Shown here: in pieces, positions 29,279 to 43,589 of the stretch
How the letters are laid out: the number at the start of each line of letters is the position of its first letter
Numbering within the stretch: position 1 is the stretch's first letter
DNA from: Bacillus sp. UNC41MFS5
GTDB taxonomy: Bacteria > Bacillota > Bacilli > Bacillales_B > DSM-18226
DNA: 47,196 nucleotides
Direction of reading: 5' to 3'
Assembly: GCF_000686805.1 (NCBI RefSeq)
Contig: NZ_JMLP01000027.1
Location: forward strand, 1-47,196
Program-made: the position numbers and the translations under genes
Notes under the pieces: model-generated
Seen by the model: only the letters and a program-made list of their open reading frames with translations
The model's database searches: none
What the model was told of the DNA's origin: nothing

Positions 29279-29318
29279 GTTTTTGTAGATAGAAAGTCTG
29301 CAAAAACTTTGTTTTTGC
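29279..29318 (+). promoter_or_regulatory. Mutually exclusive hairpins before rpsL
   Basis: Segment 1 (29279-29289) pairs with segment 2 (29297-29307) over 11 bp with one G-U, followed by TTTGTTTTT, which is terminator-like. Segment 2 with its preceding G (29300-29307) can instead pair perfectly over 8 bp with GTTTTTGC (29311-29318). The two folds exclude each other. Confidence 0.55.
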
Positions 29319-29360
29319 GAAAAAATGAACCACCTGGATGTGTGGGCTTACAAATAATGA

Positions 29361-29798
<438 letters not shown>

Positions 29799-29839
29799 AA
29801 ACAACTTAAATAGAAGCTTCTTTGAAAGGAGGAAATATA

Positions 29840-30310
29840 ATGCCACGTAAAGGTCCTGTAGCAAAAAGAGACGTGTTACCAGATCCACTTTACAACTCTA
29901 AATTAGTTACTCGTTTAATCAACAAGATGATGGTTGACGGTAAAAGAGGTAAGTCACAAGAAATTCTTTACTCTGCGTTCGATACAATTCGCGAACGTAC
30001 TGGAAAAGAACCGATGGAAGTTTTTGAAGCAGCGCTTAAAAACATCATGCCTGTACTTGAAGTTAGAGCTCGCCGTGTAGGTGGTGCTAACTACCAAGTT
30101 CCAGTTGAGGTGCGTCCTGACCGCCGTTCAACTCTAGGTCTTCGTTGGTTAGTGAACTATTCACGTAACCGTGGAGAAAAAACGATGGAAGAGCGTTTAG
30201 CTAATGAAATCATGGATGCAGCAAACAACACAGGTGCATCTGTTAAAAAGCGTGAAGATACACACAAAATGGCAGAAGCAAACAAAGCGTTTGCTCACTA
30301 TCGTTGGTAA
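29840..30310 (+). CDS. rpsG: 30S ribosomal protein S7
   Basis: S7 nucleates assembly of the 30S head and contacts E-site t[19 protein letters not shown] at the N terminus and [16 protein letters not shown] are characteristic. 156 aa from ATG 29840, 7 nt after AAAGGAGG (29825-29832). The TTG at 29822 would put the Shine-Dalgarno inside the gene. fusA follows after 48 nt. Confidence 0.97.
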   Translation: MPRKGPVAKRDVLPDPLYNSKLVTRLINKMMVDGKRGKSQEILYSAFDTIRERTGKEPMEVFEAALKNIMPVLEVRARRVGGANYQVPVEVRPDRRSTLGLRWLVNYSRNRGEKTMEERLANEIMDAANNTGASVKKREDTHKMAEANKAFAHYRW

Positions 30311-30358
30311 TCTAACCTTCAATATAAAAACTTTCAAACTAGGAAGGAGAAAGACCCA

Positions 30359-32440
30359 ATGGCAAGAGAGTTCTCCTTAGCAAACACTCGTAATATCGGT
30401 ATCATGGCTCACATTGATGCCGGTAAAACGACTACCACTGAGCGTGTCCTTTATTACACTGGTCGTATTCATAAGATCGGTGAAACTCATGAAGGTGCTT
30501 CTCAGATGGACTGGATGGAGCAAGAACAAGAGCGCGGAATTACAATCACTTCCGCAGCAACGACTGCACAATGGCATGGCCATCGTGTAAACATCATTGA
30601 TACACCAGGACACGTAGACTTCACTGTTGAAGTTGAACGTTCACTTCGTGTACTTGATGGTGCAGTAGCAGTACTTGATGCACAATCAGGTGTTGAGCCT
30701 CAAACTGAAACAGTTTGGCGCCAAGCAACTACTTACGGTGTACCACGTGTCGTATTCGTAAACAAGATGGACAAAATTGGAGCTGACTTCCTATATTCTG
30801 TAGGAACGATCCATGACCGTCTTCAAGCGAATGCACATCCAATTCAGTTACCAATAGGTGCTGAAGATGAGTTTGAAGCAATCATTGACCTTGTGGAAAT
30901 GAATGCAGTATTTTACGGAAATGACTTAGGTACTGATATCGAAGTACGTGAGATTCCAGAAGAATACATGGCTCAAGCTGAAGAATACCGTGAAAAGTTA
31001 GTCGAAGCAGTAGCTGAGTTAGATGAAGAATTAATGGAAAAATACCTTGGTGGAGAAGAAATCACTAAAGAAGAGCTAAAAGCAGCGATTCGTAAAGGTA
31101 CTGTTAATGTAGAATTCTATCCAGTAATCTGTGGATCAGCATTCAAAAACAAAGGTGTTCAGCTAATGCTTGATGCAGTTATTGACTACCTTCCATCTCC
31201 ATTAGATGTACCTGCAATCAAAGGTCACGCTATTGATGATGAAGATGAAGTTATTGAGCGTCATTCAAGCGATGAAGAGCCATTCTCTGCTCTTGCATTT
31301 AAAGTTATGACTGACCCTTATGTTGGTAAATTAACGTTCTTCCGCGTTTACTCTGGTACTCTAGAGTCTGGATCATATGTCCAAAACTCTACAAAAGGCA
31401 AGCGTGAGCGTATCGGACGTATCCTGCAAATGCATGCAAACAGCCGTCAAGAAATCTCAAAGGTTTTTGCCGGTGATATTGCTGCTGCTGTAGGTTTGAA
31501 AGATACAACTACTGGTGATACTCTATGTGACGAGAAAAACCTTGTTATCTTAGAGTCTATGCAATTCCCTGAACCAGTAATCCAACTTTCAGTTGAACCA
31601 AAATCAAAAGCAGACCAAGACAAGATGACAACTGCACTACAAAAGCTTCAAGAAGAAGATCCAACATTCCGTGCACACACTGACCAGGAAACTGGACAGG
31701 TTATCATCGCTGGTATGGGTGAACTTCACCTTGATATCATCGTTGACCGTATGCGTCGTGAATTTAAAGTTGAAGCTAATGTAGGTGCGCCTCAGGTTGC
31801 GTACCGCGAAACTTTCCGTGCATCTGCACAAGTTGAAGGTAAATTCGCACGTCAATCTGGTGGTCGTGGACAATACGGACACGTTTGGATCGAATTCTCT
31901 CCTAACGAAGAAGGTAAAGGATTCGAATTCGAAAACGGTATTGTCGGTGGTGTTGTTCCTCGTGAATACATCGCTCCAGTTCAAGCTGGTCTTGAAGATG
32001 CTCTACAACGTGGTGTTCTTGCTGGATATCCACTAGTTGATATTAAAGCAAGACTATTTGACGGATCATACCATGATGTTGACTCCTCTGAAATGGCGTT
32101 TAAAATTGCCGCATCTATGGCACTTAAAAATGCTGCTTCTAAGTGTAGTCCTGTTATCCTTGAACCGATGATGAGAGTAGAAGTAGTTATCCCAGAAGAA
32201 TATCTTGGAGATATCATGGGACAAATCACTGCTCGCCGTGGTCGTGTTGAAGGTATGGAAGCACGTGGTAATGCACAGGTAGTTCGTTCAATGGTTCCAC
32301 TTTCAGAAATGTTTGGTTATGCAACTGCACTTCGTTCTAGTACTCAAGGACGTGGAGTATTCTCCATGCACTTCGATCACTACGAAGAAGTACCAAAATC
32401 AGTTTCTGAAGAAATCATCAAAAAAAATAAAGGTGAATAA
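30359..32440 (+). CDS. fusA: Elongation factor G
   Basis: EF-G drives translocation and, with RRF, ribosome recycling. The G domain shows AHIDAGKT at 17-24, [18 protein letters not shown] and NKMD. Domains II-V are complete, including the domain IV/V blocks GRGQYGHV and [14 protein letters not shown]. 693 aa is normal. GGAAGGAG precedes ATG. tuf follows after 131 nt that hold a candidate promoter and a structured leader. Confidence 0.97.
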   Translation: MAREFSLANTRNIGIMAHIDAGKTTTTERVLYYTGRIHKIGETHEGASQMDWMEQEQERGITITSAATTAQWHGHRVNIIDTPGHVDFTVEVERSLRVLDGAVAVLDAQSGVEPQTETVWRQATTYGVPRVVFVNKMDKIGADFLYSVGTIHDRLQANAHPIQLPIGAEDEFEAIIDLVEMNAVFYGNDLGTDIEVREIPEEYMAQAEEYREKLVEAVAELDEELMEKYLGGEEITKEELKAAIRKGTVNVEFYPVICGSAFKNKGVQLMLDAVIDYLPSPLDVPAIKGHAIDDEDEVIERHSSDEEPFSALAFKVMTDPYVGKLTFFRVYSGTLESGSYVQNSTKGKRERIGRILQMHANSRQEISKVFAGDIAAAVGLKDTTTGDTLCDEKNLVILESMQFPEPVIQLSVEPKSKADQDKMTTALQKLQEEDPTFRAHTDQETGQVIIAGMGELHLDIIVDRMRREFKVEANVGAPQVAYRETFRASAQVEGKFARQSGGRGQYGHVWIEFSPNEEGKGFEFENGIVGGVVPREYIAPVQAGLEDALQRGVLAGYPLVDIKARLFDGSYHDVDSSEMAFKIAASMALKNAASKCSPVILEPMMRVEVVIPEEYLGDIMGQITARRGRVEGMEARGNAQVVRSMVPLSEMFGYATALRSSTQGRGVFSMHFDHYEEVPKSVSEEIIKKNKGE

Positions 32441-32469
32441 TTGATTTTCATCTTTTGATAAAGTATAAC
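32441..32469 (+). promoter_or_regulatory. Candidate tuf promoter
   Basis: TTGATT (32441-32446), 17 bp, TATAAC (32464-32469). It begins at the fusA stop and would give tuf a separate transcript. Confidence 0.5.
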
Positions 32470-32472
32470 TAC

Positions 32473-32526
32473 TATGTAAGAAGTGGAAGTCGTGGGCTTG
32501 GGACAACCTTACTCACGGCTTACATA
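32473..32526 (+). promoter_or_regulatory. Structured tuf leader
   Basis: TATGTAAG (32473-32480) pairs perfectly with CTTACATA (32519-32526). Alternatively AAGTCGTG (32487-32494) pairs with CACGGCTT (32514-32521) over 8 bp with one G-U. The two share CTT at 32519-32521, so the full helices exclude each other. Confidence 0.5.
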
Positions 32527-32571
32527 AAATAATAATAATTAAATTTTTATAATTTAGAGGAGGATTTCCTA

Positions 32572-33759
32572 ATGGGTAAAGCTAAATTCGACCGTTCTAA
32601 GCCACACGTTAACATTGGTACAATTGGACACGTTGACCATGGTAAAACAACTTTAACAGCTGCAATCACTTCTGTACTTGCTAAAACAGGTAAAGCAGAA
32701 GCACGTGCATACGATCAAATCGATGGTGCACCAGAAGAAAAAGAACGTGGTATCACAATCTCTACTGCACACGTTGAGTATGAAACTGATAACCGTCACT
32801 ATGCACACGTTGACTGCCCAGGACACGCTGACTATGTTAAAAACATGATCACTGGTGCTGCGCAAATGGACGGCGGTATCCTTGTAGTATCTGCAACTGA
32901 TGGCCCAATGCCACAAACTCGTGAACACATTCTTCTTTCACGTCAAGTAGGTGTACCTTACCTTGTTGTATTCATGAACAAGTGTGACATGGTTGACGAT
33001 GAAGAGCTTCTTGAATTAGTAGAAATGGAAATTCGTGATCTATTATCAGAATACGACTTCCCTGGTGATGACACTCCAGTTATCAAAGGTTCTGCTCTTA
33101 AAGCATTAGAAGGCGAAGCTGCGTGGGAAGAAAAAATCAATGAACTTATGTCTGCTGTTGATGAGTGGATTCCAACACCAACACGTGACACTGACAAACC
33201 TTTCATGATGCCTGTTGAGGATGTATTCTCAATCACTGGTCGTGGAACAGTTGCTACTGGACGTGTTGAGCGTGGAGTAGTTAAAGTTGGGGACGTAGTT
33301 GAAATCGTAGGTTTCACTGAAGAGCCAAAATCTACTACTGTAACAGGTGTAGAAATGTTCCGTAAACTTCTTGATTTCGCTGAAGCTGGTGACAACATCG
33401 GTGCCCTTCTTCGTGGTGTAGCACGTGAAGATATCGAACGTGGTCAAGTATTGGCTAAACCAAAGTCAATCACTCCACACACAAAGTTCAAAGCACAAGT
33501 TTACGTTTTATCAAAAGAAGAAGGTGGACGTCACACTCCATTCTTCTCAAACTACCGTCCACAATTCTATTTCCGTACTTCTGATATCACTGGTATTTGT
33601 ATGCTTCCAGAAGGTACTGAAATGGTTATGCCTGGCGACCACATCGAAATGATCGTTGAACTTATCGCTCCAATCGCTATCGAAGAAGGAACTAAGTTCT
33701 CAATTCGTGAAGGTGGACGTACAGTAGGTTCAGGTTCAATCACTACAATCACTGAGTAA
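32572..33759 (+). CDS. tuf: Elongation factor Tu
   Basis: EF-Tu carries aminoacyl-tRNA to the ribosome. The G motifs are GHVDHGKT at 19-26, DCPGHADY and [19 protein letters not shown] forms switch I. 395 aa, all three domains present. AGAGGAGGA precedes ATG. Strong codon bias matches very high expression. A perfect terminator follows, ending the str operon. Confidence 0.98.
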   Translation: MGKAKFDRSKPHVNIGTIGHVDHGKTTLTAAITSVLAKTGKAEARAYDQIDGAPEEKERGITISTAHVEYETDNRHYAHVDCPGHADYVKNMITGAAQMDGGILVVSATDGPMPQTREHILLSRQVGVPYLVVFMNKCDMVDDEELLELVEMEIRDLLSEYDFPGDDTPVIKGSALKALEGEAAWEEKINELMSAVDEWIPTPTRDTDKPFMMPVEDVFSITGRGTVATGRVERGVVKVGDVVEIVGFTEEPKSTTVTGVEMFRKLLDFAEAGDNIGALLRGVAREDIERGQVLAKPKSITPHTKFKAQVYVLSKEEGGRHTPFFSNYRPQFYFRTSDITGICMLPEGTEMVMPGDHIEMIVELIAPIAIEEGTKFSIREGGRTVGSGSITTITE

Positions 33760-33809
33760 TTTGAAACTACAGCTCCTAAGGTGCTGAGTGGATAATGATC
33801 AAAGATATG

Positions 33810-33842
33810 AAAGCAGATGGATGACGATCCATCTGCTTTTTT
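33810..33842 (+). terminator. Terminator after tuf
   Basis: A 13-bp perfect stem (33810-33822 with 33827-33839, loop GACG) ends in a T run. Confidence 0.92.
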
Positions 33843-34187
33843 GTGTTGTTATTGAATACGCACGTAGTATTTGGCATACGGTTCTTAAGTCATTTTTCTC
33901 GAAGGAGACAAAAGAAGCCGATATGAATCCTCTATAATTGCTATAAGTTACAAAAAACTACTGTTGATGTTATTTAGAAGAGTTTATAAAGACTGATAGA
34001 AGCCAAAAATTTATGATGAGGTAGATAAGATGGGTCTATAAGAACCGTAAGAGGCAATAAAACTTCAAACAGGTCGATAAACAGTTGTAATATTACTAAA
34101 AATCCGTGTTTCTTCTATATATTAACATTCGAAATTATCTTATAACTACACATCAATTTGTATATTTCTGGAGATTGATAATAACTG
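33843..34187. other. tuf-rpsJ intergenic region without a gene
   Basis: About 345 AT-rich bases with no supported coding frame, where B. subtilis has ybaC. The only structure I see is an 11-bp inverted repeat, TACGGTTCTTA (33877-33887) and TAAGAACCGTA (34039-34049). A GTG-started frame at 34106-34327 has no ribosome-binding site and crosses both S10 promoters. Confidence 0.6.
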
Positions 34188-34216
34188 TTGAAAAAGTGAA
34201 TATCAGCCGCTATAAT
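34188..34216 (+). promoter_or_regulatory. S10 operon promoter 1
   Basis: TTGAAA (34188-34193), 17 bp, perfect TATAAT (34211-34216). Confidence 0.75.
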
Positions 34217-34265
34217 AGAAAAAGTGTTCGAAACAGAAACATAAAGAAAAAAATCGTAATAAGTG

Positions 34266-34294
34266 TTGCGTTTGCTTTATGTTTTATGTATAAT
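34266..34294 (+). promoter_or_regulatory. S10 operon promoter 2
   Basis: TTGCGT (34266-34271), 17 bp, perfect TATAAT (34289-34294). Its transcript would start just before the structured leader. Confidence 0.6.
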
Positions 34295-34323
34295 AGACAA
34301 TGTTGGTCTTTGACTGCGATGAT

Positions 34324-34385
34324 GTGAAAGGTTGCTGACACACCCGGCCGCTTTGCCATGGCGAGTGTGTGAGGGAAATTTTCAC
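34324..34385 (+). promoter_or_regulatory. Structured S10 leader
   Basis: An outer stem GTGAAA (34324-34329) / TTTCAC (34380-34385) encloses a strong stem ACACAC (34338-34343) / GTGTGT (34365-34370) capped by a GC-rich loop around GGCCGCTTTGCC. It lies 45 nt before rpsJ. In E. coli the S10 leader is the L4 target; whether this one is regulated by L4 is unknown. Confidence 0.55.
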
Positions 34386-34409
34386 TGAGAATGTCTATTT
34401 AGAAAATAG

Positions 34410-34739
<330 letters not shown>

Positions 34740-34778
34740 TCAAAATAAATCATAAATAAAATAGGAGGTGTGACTTAA

Positions 34779-35405
34779 ATGACCAAAGGAATCTTAGGAA
34801 GAAAGATTGGTATGACTCAAGTATTTGCTAGTAATGGTAACTTAATTCCTGTAACTGTAGTTGAGGTAGCTCCAAACGTAGTACTTCAAAAGAAATCAGT
34901 TGAAAGTGACGGTTATGTTGCAGTTCAAGTTGGTTTTGAAGACAAACGTGAAAAGTTAGCTAACAAACCAGAAAAAGGCCATGTTGCTAAAGCTAATACT
35001 GCTCCTAAGCGCTTCGTTCGCGAATTCCGCGGGGATGACTTAGCAAGCTATGAAGTTGGTCAAGAAGTCAAAGTTGATATTTTCGCTGCAGGAGATATCG
35101 TAGATGTAACAGGAATCTCAAAGGGTAAAGGTTTCCAAGGTGTAATCAAACGCCACGGACAATCACGCGGCCCAATGGCTCACGGTTCTCGTTATCACCG
35201 TCGTCCAGGTTCAATGGGACCTGTTGCTCCAAACCGCGTTTTCAAAGGTAAATTATTACCAGGACGTATGGGTGGAGAACAAATCACTGTACAAAACCTT
35301 GAAATCGTTAAGGTTGACACAGAGCGTAACTTACTTTTAATCAAAGGTAACGTACCAGGCGCTAAAAAAGCTCTATTAAAAATTAAAGGTGCAATTAAAG
35401 CATAG
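34779..35405 (+). CDS. rplC: 50S ribosomal protein L3
   Basis: An early assembly protein reaching the peptidyl-transferase centre; it also assists Mini-RNase III, encoded by mrnC in this window. [34 protein letters not shown] and [12 protein letters not shown] are the standard blocks. 208 aa. AGGAGGTG lies before ATG. Confidence 0.97.
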   Translation: MTKGILGRKIGMTQVFASNGNLIPVTVVEVAPNVVLQKKSVESDGYVAVQVGFEDKREKLANKPEKGHVAKANTAPKRFVREFRGDDLASYEVGQEVKVDIFAAGDIVDVTGISKGKGFQGVIKRHGQSRGPMAHGSRYHRRPGSMGPVAPNRVFKGKLLPGRMGGEQITVQNLEIVKVDTERNLLLIKGNVPGAKKALLKIKGAIKA

Positions 35406-35433
35406 TCACCCTTTTAGAAAGGAGGAACAAAGA

Positions 35434-36056
35434 ATGCCTAAAGTAGCATTATTAAACCAAACTGGATCTCAAGTTGGAGATATCGAACTTAATGATTCTG
35501 TATTTGGTATTGAGCCTAACCAACACGTATTATTCGAAGCGATTGTTATGCAAAGAGCTTCATTACGTCAAGGAACTCATAAAACTAAAATTCGTTCTGA
35601 AGTACGCGGCGGTGGTCGTAAGCCATGGCGTCAAAAAGGAACTGGACGCGCTCGTCAAGGGTCTATCCGTTCTCCACAATGGCGCGGAGGTGGTACTGTT
35701 TTCGGTCCAACACCACGCAGCTACGCATACAAATTACCGAAAAAGGTTCGTCGTTTAGCGATTAAATCTGCGCTTTCTTCTAAAGTGTTAGAAGAGAACA
35801 TCTTAGTGTTAGATTTATTAACTTTCGATGCTCCTAAAACAAAAGAATTCAAGACTGTATTAAGTGGTCTTTCTGTAGAGAAAAAAGCGTTAATCGTTAC
35901 TGCGGATCTTGATGAAAATGTAGCATTATCTGCACGCAACATTCCTGGTGTTACAGTAGTAACTGCTGACGGAATTAACGTATTAGATGTTGTTAATCAT
36001 GAGAAATTAATCATGACTAAAGCAGCGGTTGAAAAAGTAGAGGAGGTGCTTGCATA

Positions 36057-36057
<1 letters not shown>
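35434..36057 (+). CDS. rplD: 50S ribosomal protein L4
   Basis: L4 binds domain I of 23S rRNA, and its long loop lines the exit tunnel. Tunnel-loop residues are in [19 protein letters not shown] and [13 protein letters not shown], without changes linked to macrolide resistance that I can recognise. 207 aa from ATG 35434, 8 nt after AAAGGAGG. An ATG-like start 45 nt upstream lies in the end of rplC. The last base is shared with rplW (TAATG). Confidence 0.96.
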
Positions 36058-37201
<1,144 letters not shown>

Positions 37202-37246
37202 CGTGATATTCCTACGGTTCAAAGAAAGAACCGTAGAACAGTCACG
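37202..37246 (+). other. Stem-loop between rplB and rpsS
   Basis: CTACGGTTC (37212-37220) pairs perfectly with GAACCGTAG (37228-37236), and CGTGA (37202-37206) with TCACG (37242-37246) outside it. There is no T run, so termination is unlikely; it ends just before the rpsS Shine-Dalgarno. Confidence 0.65.
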
Positions 37247-37261
37247 AAGGGAGGTTCCTTC

Positions 37262-37899
<638 letters not shown>

Positions 37900-37902
37900 G
37901 CT

Positions 37903-39185
<1,283 letters not shown>

Positions 39186-39207
39186 TTATTGAAGGGAGGT
39201 TCACACA

Positions 39208-39471
39208 ATGAGTGAACGTAACCAACGTAAAGTTTACACAGGACGCGTTGTTTCTGACAAGATGGATAAAACTGTAACTGTTCTTGTTGAAACACAAAAA
39301 ATGCATCCTTTATATGGTAAACGCGTTAAGTACTCTAAGAAGTATAAAGCTCATGATGAGCAAAACGAAGCGAAAATCGGCGATGTAGTTCGTATCATGG
39401 AAACTCGTCCGCTTTCAGCTACAAAGCGTTTCCGTTTAATTGAAATTGTAGAAAAAGCAGTTATTATTTAA
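39208..39471 (+). CDS. rpsQ: 30S ribosomal protein S17
   Basis: S17 is a primary 16S rRNA binder. [17 protein letters not shown] and the OB-fold residues through [13 protein letters not shown] are typical. 87 aa. AAGGGAGG precedes ATG. Confidence 0.97.
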   Translation: MSERNQRKVYTGRVVSDKMDKTVTVLVETQKMHPLYGKRVKYSKKYKAHDEQNEAKIGDVVRIMETRPLSATKRFRLIEIVEKAVII

Positions 39472-39474
39472 TTG

Positions 39475-39880
<406 letters not shown>

Positions 39881-39916
39881 TTTTAAAATCAATTGCCTTT
39901 AAGGAGGTGCGCACAG

Positions 39917-40225
39917 ATGCATGTAAAAAAAGGTGATCAAGTAAAAGTCATCTCTGGCAAGGATAAAGGCAAAACAGGTGTAATCCTAGCTGCTTATCCT
40001 AAAGATAGCCGTGTACTAGTTGAAGGTATAAACATTGTGAAAAAACACTCTAAACCTTCTCAAGTGAATCCACAAGGCGGAATTATCAGCTTTGAGGCTC
40101 CTATCCATGTATCAAACGTTATGCCTATCGATCCTAAAACTGGTAACCCAACTCGTGTAGGTTCCACAACGGTTGATGGCAAGAAAGTACGCGTAGCAAA
40201 ATCCGGTGAAGTTTTAGATAAATAG
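39917..40225 (+). CDS. rplX: 50S ribosomal protein L24
   Basis: L24 is an assembly initiator with a KOW motif, [20 protein letters not shown], near the N terminus. 102 aa from ATG 39917, after AAGGAGGTG (39901-39909). The in-frame TTG at 39893 precedes that site and is unlikely. Confidence 0.96.
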   Translation: MHVKKGDQVKVISGKDKGKTGVILAAYPKDSRVLVEGINIVKKHSKPSQVNPQGGIISFEAPIHVSNVMPIDPKTGNPTRVGSTTVDGKKVRVAKSGEVLDK

Positions 40226-40253
40226 TTTAAAATTTAGAAGGGAGGTACAATAA

Positions 40254-40793
40254 GTGAACCGCCTAAAAGAAAAATTTGTAAAAGAAGTTACTCCTGCTCT
40301 TATGAGCAAGTTCAATTATAAATCAGTTATGGAAGTTCCTAAACTTGAGAAAATCGTCGTGAATATGGGCGTTGGTGACGCAGTTGCAAACGCAAAAGCA
40401 CTCGATAACGCGGTTGAAGAACTTTCAACAATCACAGGTCAAAAACCTGTCGTTACACGTGCGAAAAAATCTATCGCTGGCTTCCGTCTTCGTGAAGGTA
40501 TGCCGATCGGTGCTAAGGTTACCCTTCGCGGTGAACGCATGTACGAATTCTTGGATAAATTAGTTTCCGTTTCATTACCTCGTGTACGTGACTTCCGTGG
40601 TATCTCTAAAAAAGCATTCGACGGTCGTGGTAACTACACTCTAGGTGTTAAAGAACAATTAATCTTCCCTGAAATTGATTACGATAAAGTAAGCAAAGTT
40701 CGTGGTATGGATATCGTTATCGTAACAACTGCAAAAACTGATGAAGAATCTCGTGAACTTTTAACTCAATTTGGAATGCCATTCCAAAAGTAA
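40254..40793 (+). CDS. rplE: 50S ribosomal protein L5
   Basis: L5 binds 5S rRNA and contacts P-site t[37 protein letters not shown] sequence (here [13 protein letters not shown]) and RVRDFRG are present. 179 aa. GTG start after AGGGAGG. Confidence 0.97.
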   Translation: MNRLKEKFVKEVTPALMSKFNYKSVMEVPKLEKIVVNMGVGDAVANAKALDNAVEELSTITGQKPVVTRAKKSIAGFRLREGMPIGAKVTLRGERMYEFLDKLVSVSLPRVRDFRGISKKAFDGRGNYTLGVKEQLIFPEIDYDKVSKVRGMDIVIVTTAKTDEESRELLTQFGMPFQK

Positions 40794-41003
<210 letters not shown>

Positions 41004-41033
41004 AACCCCAAGTCTGGGAAGGAGGTAAAAATA

Positions 41034-41432
41034 ATGGTCATGACAGATCCAATTGCTGATTTGCTAACTCGCATTCGTAATGCGAATATGGTGCGTCACG
41101 AAAAGTTAGAAGTGCCTGCTTCTAATATGAAAAAAGAAATTGCTGAAATTTTAAAGCGCGAAGGTTTCGTACGTGACGTCGAATTTATCGAAGACAACAA
41201 ACAAGGTATCATCCGTATCTTCTTAAAATACGGTGCTAGTAACGAACGTGTTATTACTGGTCTTAAGCGCATAAGCAAGCCTGGACTTAGAGTTTACGCA
41301 AAATCAACTGAGGTACCACGCGTTCTTAACGGTCTTGGTATCGCATTAGTATCAACATCACAAGGTGTTATTACAGATAAAGAAGCTCGTGCAAAACAAA
41401 TCGGCGGAGAAGTATTAGCTTACGTTTGGTAA
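41034..41432 (+). CDS. rpsH: 30S ribosomal protein S8
   Basis: S8 binds the central domain of 16S rRNA and in E. coli represses the spc operon. [16 protein letters not shown] and the C-terminal [26 protein letters not shown] segment are typical. 132 aa. AAGGAGG lies before ATG; homologues start MVMTDP, so I keep this start. Confidence 0.97.
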   Translation: MVMTDPIADLLTRIRNANMVRHEKLEVPASNMKKEIAEILKREGFVRDVEFIEDNKQGIIRIFLKYGASNERVITGLKRISKPGLRVYAKSTEVPRVLNGLGIALVSTSQGVITDKEARAKQIGGEVLAYVW

Positions 41433-41463
41433 TTGAGCTTTTGAATGAATGGAGGTGCACTAA

Positions 41464-42000
41464 ATGTCTCGCGTAGGAAAAAAACCAATTGTTATTCCAG
41501 CAGGAGTAACAGTTACTTTAAATAACAATACTGTTACAGTTAAAGGACCTAAAGGTGAACTTACTCGTACATTCCACACTGATATCACCATCACTGTGGA
41601 AGAGAATCTTGTAACAATCACTCGTCCTTCTGATGCGAAAGAACACCGCGCATTACATGGAACTACTCGTGCCGTGCTTGCGAACATGGTTGAAGGTGTA
41701 TCTACTGGCTTCACTAGAGGCCTAGAGTTAATCGGGGTTGGATACCGTGCGCAAAAGCAAGGTAACAAACTTGTATTAAACGTTGGATACTCTCATCCAG
41801 TTGAGATCGAAGCTGAAGAGGGACTTGAAATCGAAGTTCCTGCAAACACAAAAATCGTTATCAAAGGTACTGACAAAGAACGTGTTGGTGCATTAGCAGC
41901 GAATATTCGCGGAGTTCGTCCTCCAGAGCCGTATAAAGGCAAAGGAATTCGTTACGAAGGTGAATTTGTTCGTCGTAAAGAGGGTAAAACCGGTAAGTAA
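41464..42000 (+). CDS. rplF: 50S ribosomal protein L6
   Basis: L6 lies by the factor-binding site and is a late assembly protein. [15 protein letters not shown] and the C-terminal [25 protein letters not shown] block are typical. 178 aa. GGAGGTG precedes ATG. Confidence 0.97.
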   Translation: MSRVGKKPIVIPAGVTVTLNNNTVTVKGPKGELTRTFHTDITITVEENLVTITRPSDAKEHRALHGTTRAVLANMVEGVSTGFTRGLELIGVGYRAQKQGNKLVLNVGYSHPVEIEAEEGLEIEVPANTKIVIKGTDKERVGALAANIRGVRPPEPYKGKGIRYEGEFVRRKEGKTGK

Positions 42001-42032
42001 TGCCGCATAGGTAAACGAAAGGAGTGACGTAA

Positions 42033-42395
42033 ATGATTACGAAGCAAGATAAAAACGCTACTCGCAAGAAAAGACACGCTCGTGTTCGTGCGAAACTTAG
42101 CGGTACTTCTGCTCGTCCACGTCTAAATGTGTTTCGTTCTAACAAACATATTTATGCTCAAGTAATTGATGATATTAACGGAGTAACTTTAGCAAGTGCT
42201 TCTACTTTAGATAAAGACTTTGGTTTAGAATCTACAAACAACGTTGAGGCTGCACAAAAGGTCGGAGAATTAGTCGCTAAACGTGCTGTAGATAAAGGTA
42301 TCTCTTCTATTGTCTTTGACCGTGGCGGATACCTATACCATGGACGTATTCAAGCATTAGCTGATGCTGCCCGTGAAAACGGCTTACAATTCTAA
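42033..42395 (+). CDS. rplR: 50S ribosomal protein L18
   Basis: L18 binds 5S rRNA with L5. [27 protein letters not shown] and the end [26 protein letters not shown] are typical. 120 aa. GAAAGGAGTG precedes ATG. Confidence 0.97.
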   Translation: MITKQDKNATRKKRHARVRAKLSGTSARPRLNVFRSNKHIYAQVIDDINGVTLASASTLDKDFGLESTNNVEAAQKVGELVAKRAVDKGISSIVFDRGGYLYHGRIQALADAARENGLQF

Positions 42396-42398
42396 TAG

Positions 42399-42932
<534 letters not shown>

Positions 42933-42933
42933 A

Positions 42934-43116
42934 ATGGCGAATAAACTATCAGTTACCCTCACTCGCAGCTTGATTGGCCGTCCTGGCGATCAACGTGAAA
43001 CAGTTAAAGCTCTTGGACTACGTAAATTAAATCAAACAGTTGAGCACCCAGATAACGCTGCTATTCGCGGTATGATTACCAAAGTTGCTCACCTTGTTAC
43101 AGTAAAAGAACAATAA
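42934..43116 (+). CDS. rpmD: 50S ribosomal protein L30
   Basis: L30 is a small ferredoxin-like fold protein. [27 protein letters not shown] is typical, and a 60-aa length is normal. It starts one base after the rpsE stop, with GGGGGG in rpsE as ribosome-binding site. Confidence 0.96.
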   Translation: MANKLSVTLTRSLIGRPGDQRETVKALGLRKLNQTVEHPDNAAIRGMITKVAHLVTVKEQ

Positions 43117-43148
43117 TTGATTGTTTTCTTTCATAAGGAGGTGCCAAT

Positions 43149-43589
43149 ATGAAACTTCATGAATTAAAGCCTGCTGAAGGTTCTCGTAAAGAGCGCAAGC
43201 GTTTAGGACGTGGTATCGGATCTGGTCAAGGTAAAACTGCTGGTAAAGGTCACAAAGGTCAAAATGCTCGTTCTGGTGGCGGTGTACGTCTAGGTTTTGA
43301 AGGTGGTCAAACACCTTTATACCGTCGTTTACCAAAACGTGGATTTACAAACATCAGCCGTAAGGAATATGCAATTGTAAATCTTGACGCTTTAAATCGC
43401 TTTGTTGAAGGTACAGAAGTTACTCCAGAACTTCTTATCGAATCAGGCGTAGTAAGTAACGAAAAAGCAGGAATCAAGGTTCTTGCAAAAGGGACACTAG
43501 AGAAAAAGTTGACTGTAAAAGCTCACAAATTCTCCTCTGCTGCTAAGGAAGCTATCGAAGCTGCTGGTGGAAACACTGAGGTGATCTAA
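43149..43589 (+). CDS. rplO: 50S ribosomal protein L15
   Basis: L15 is a late assembly protein with a long basic glycine-rich arm ([26 protein letters not shown], in parts). 146 aa. AAGGAGGTG precedes ATG. Its last base is shared with the secY ATG. Confidence 0.97.
   Translation: MKLHELKPAEGSRKERKRLGRGIGSGQGKTAGKGHKGQNARSGGGVRLGFEGGQTPLYRRLPKRGFTNISRKEYAIVNLDALNRFVEGTEVTPELLIESGVVSNEKAGIKVLAKGTLEKKLTVKAHKFSSAAKEAIEAAGGNTEVI

Noticed and set aside
32958..33398. 146-codon minus-strand frame in tuf
   Set aside because: The strong codon bias of tuf produces long antisense frames; the peptide is low-complexity Ser/Thr-rich.
34106..34327. 73-codon frame between tuf and rpsJ
   Set aside because: GTG start without a ribosome-binding site, and it spans both S10 promoters.
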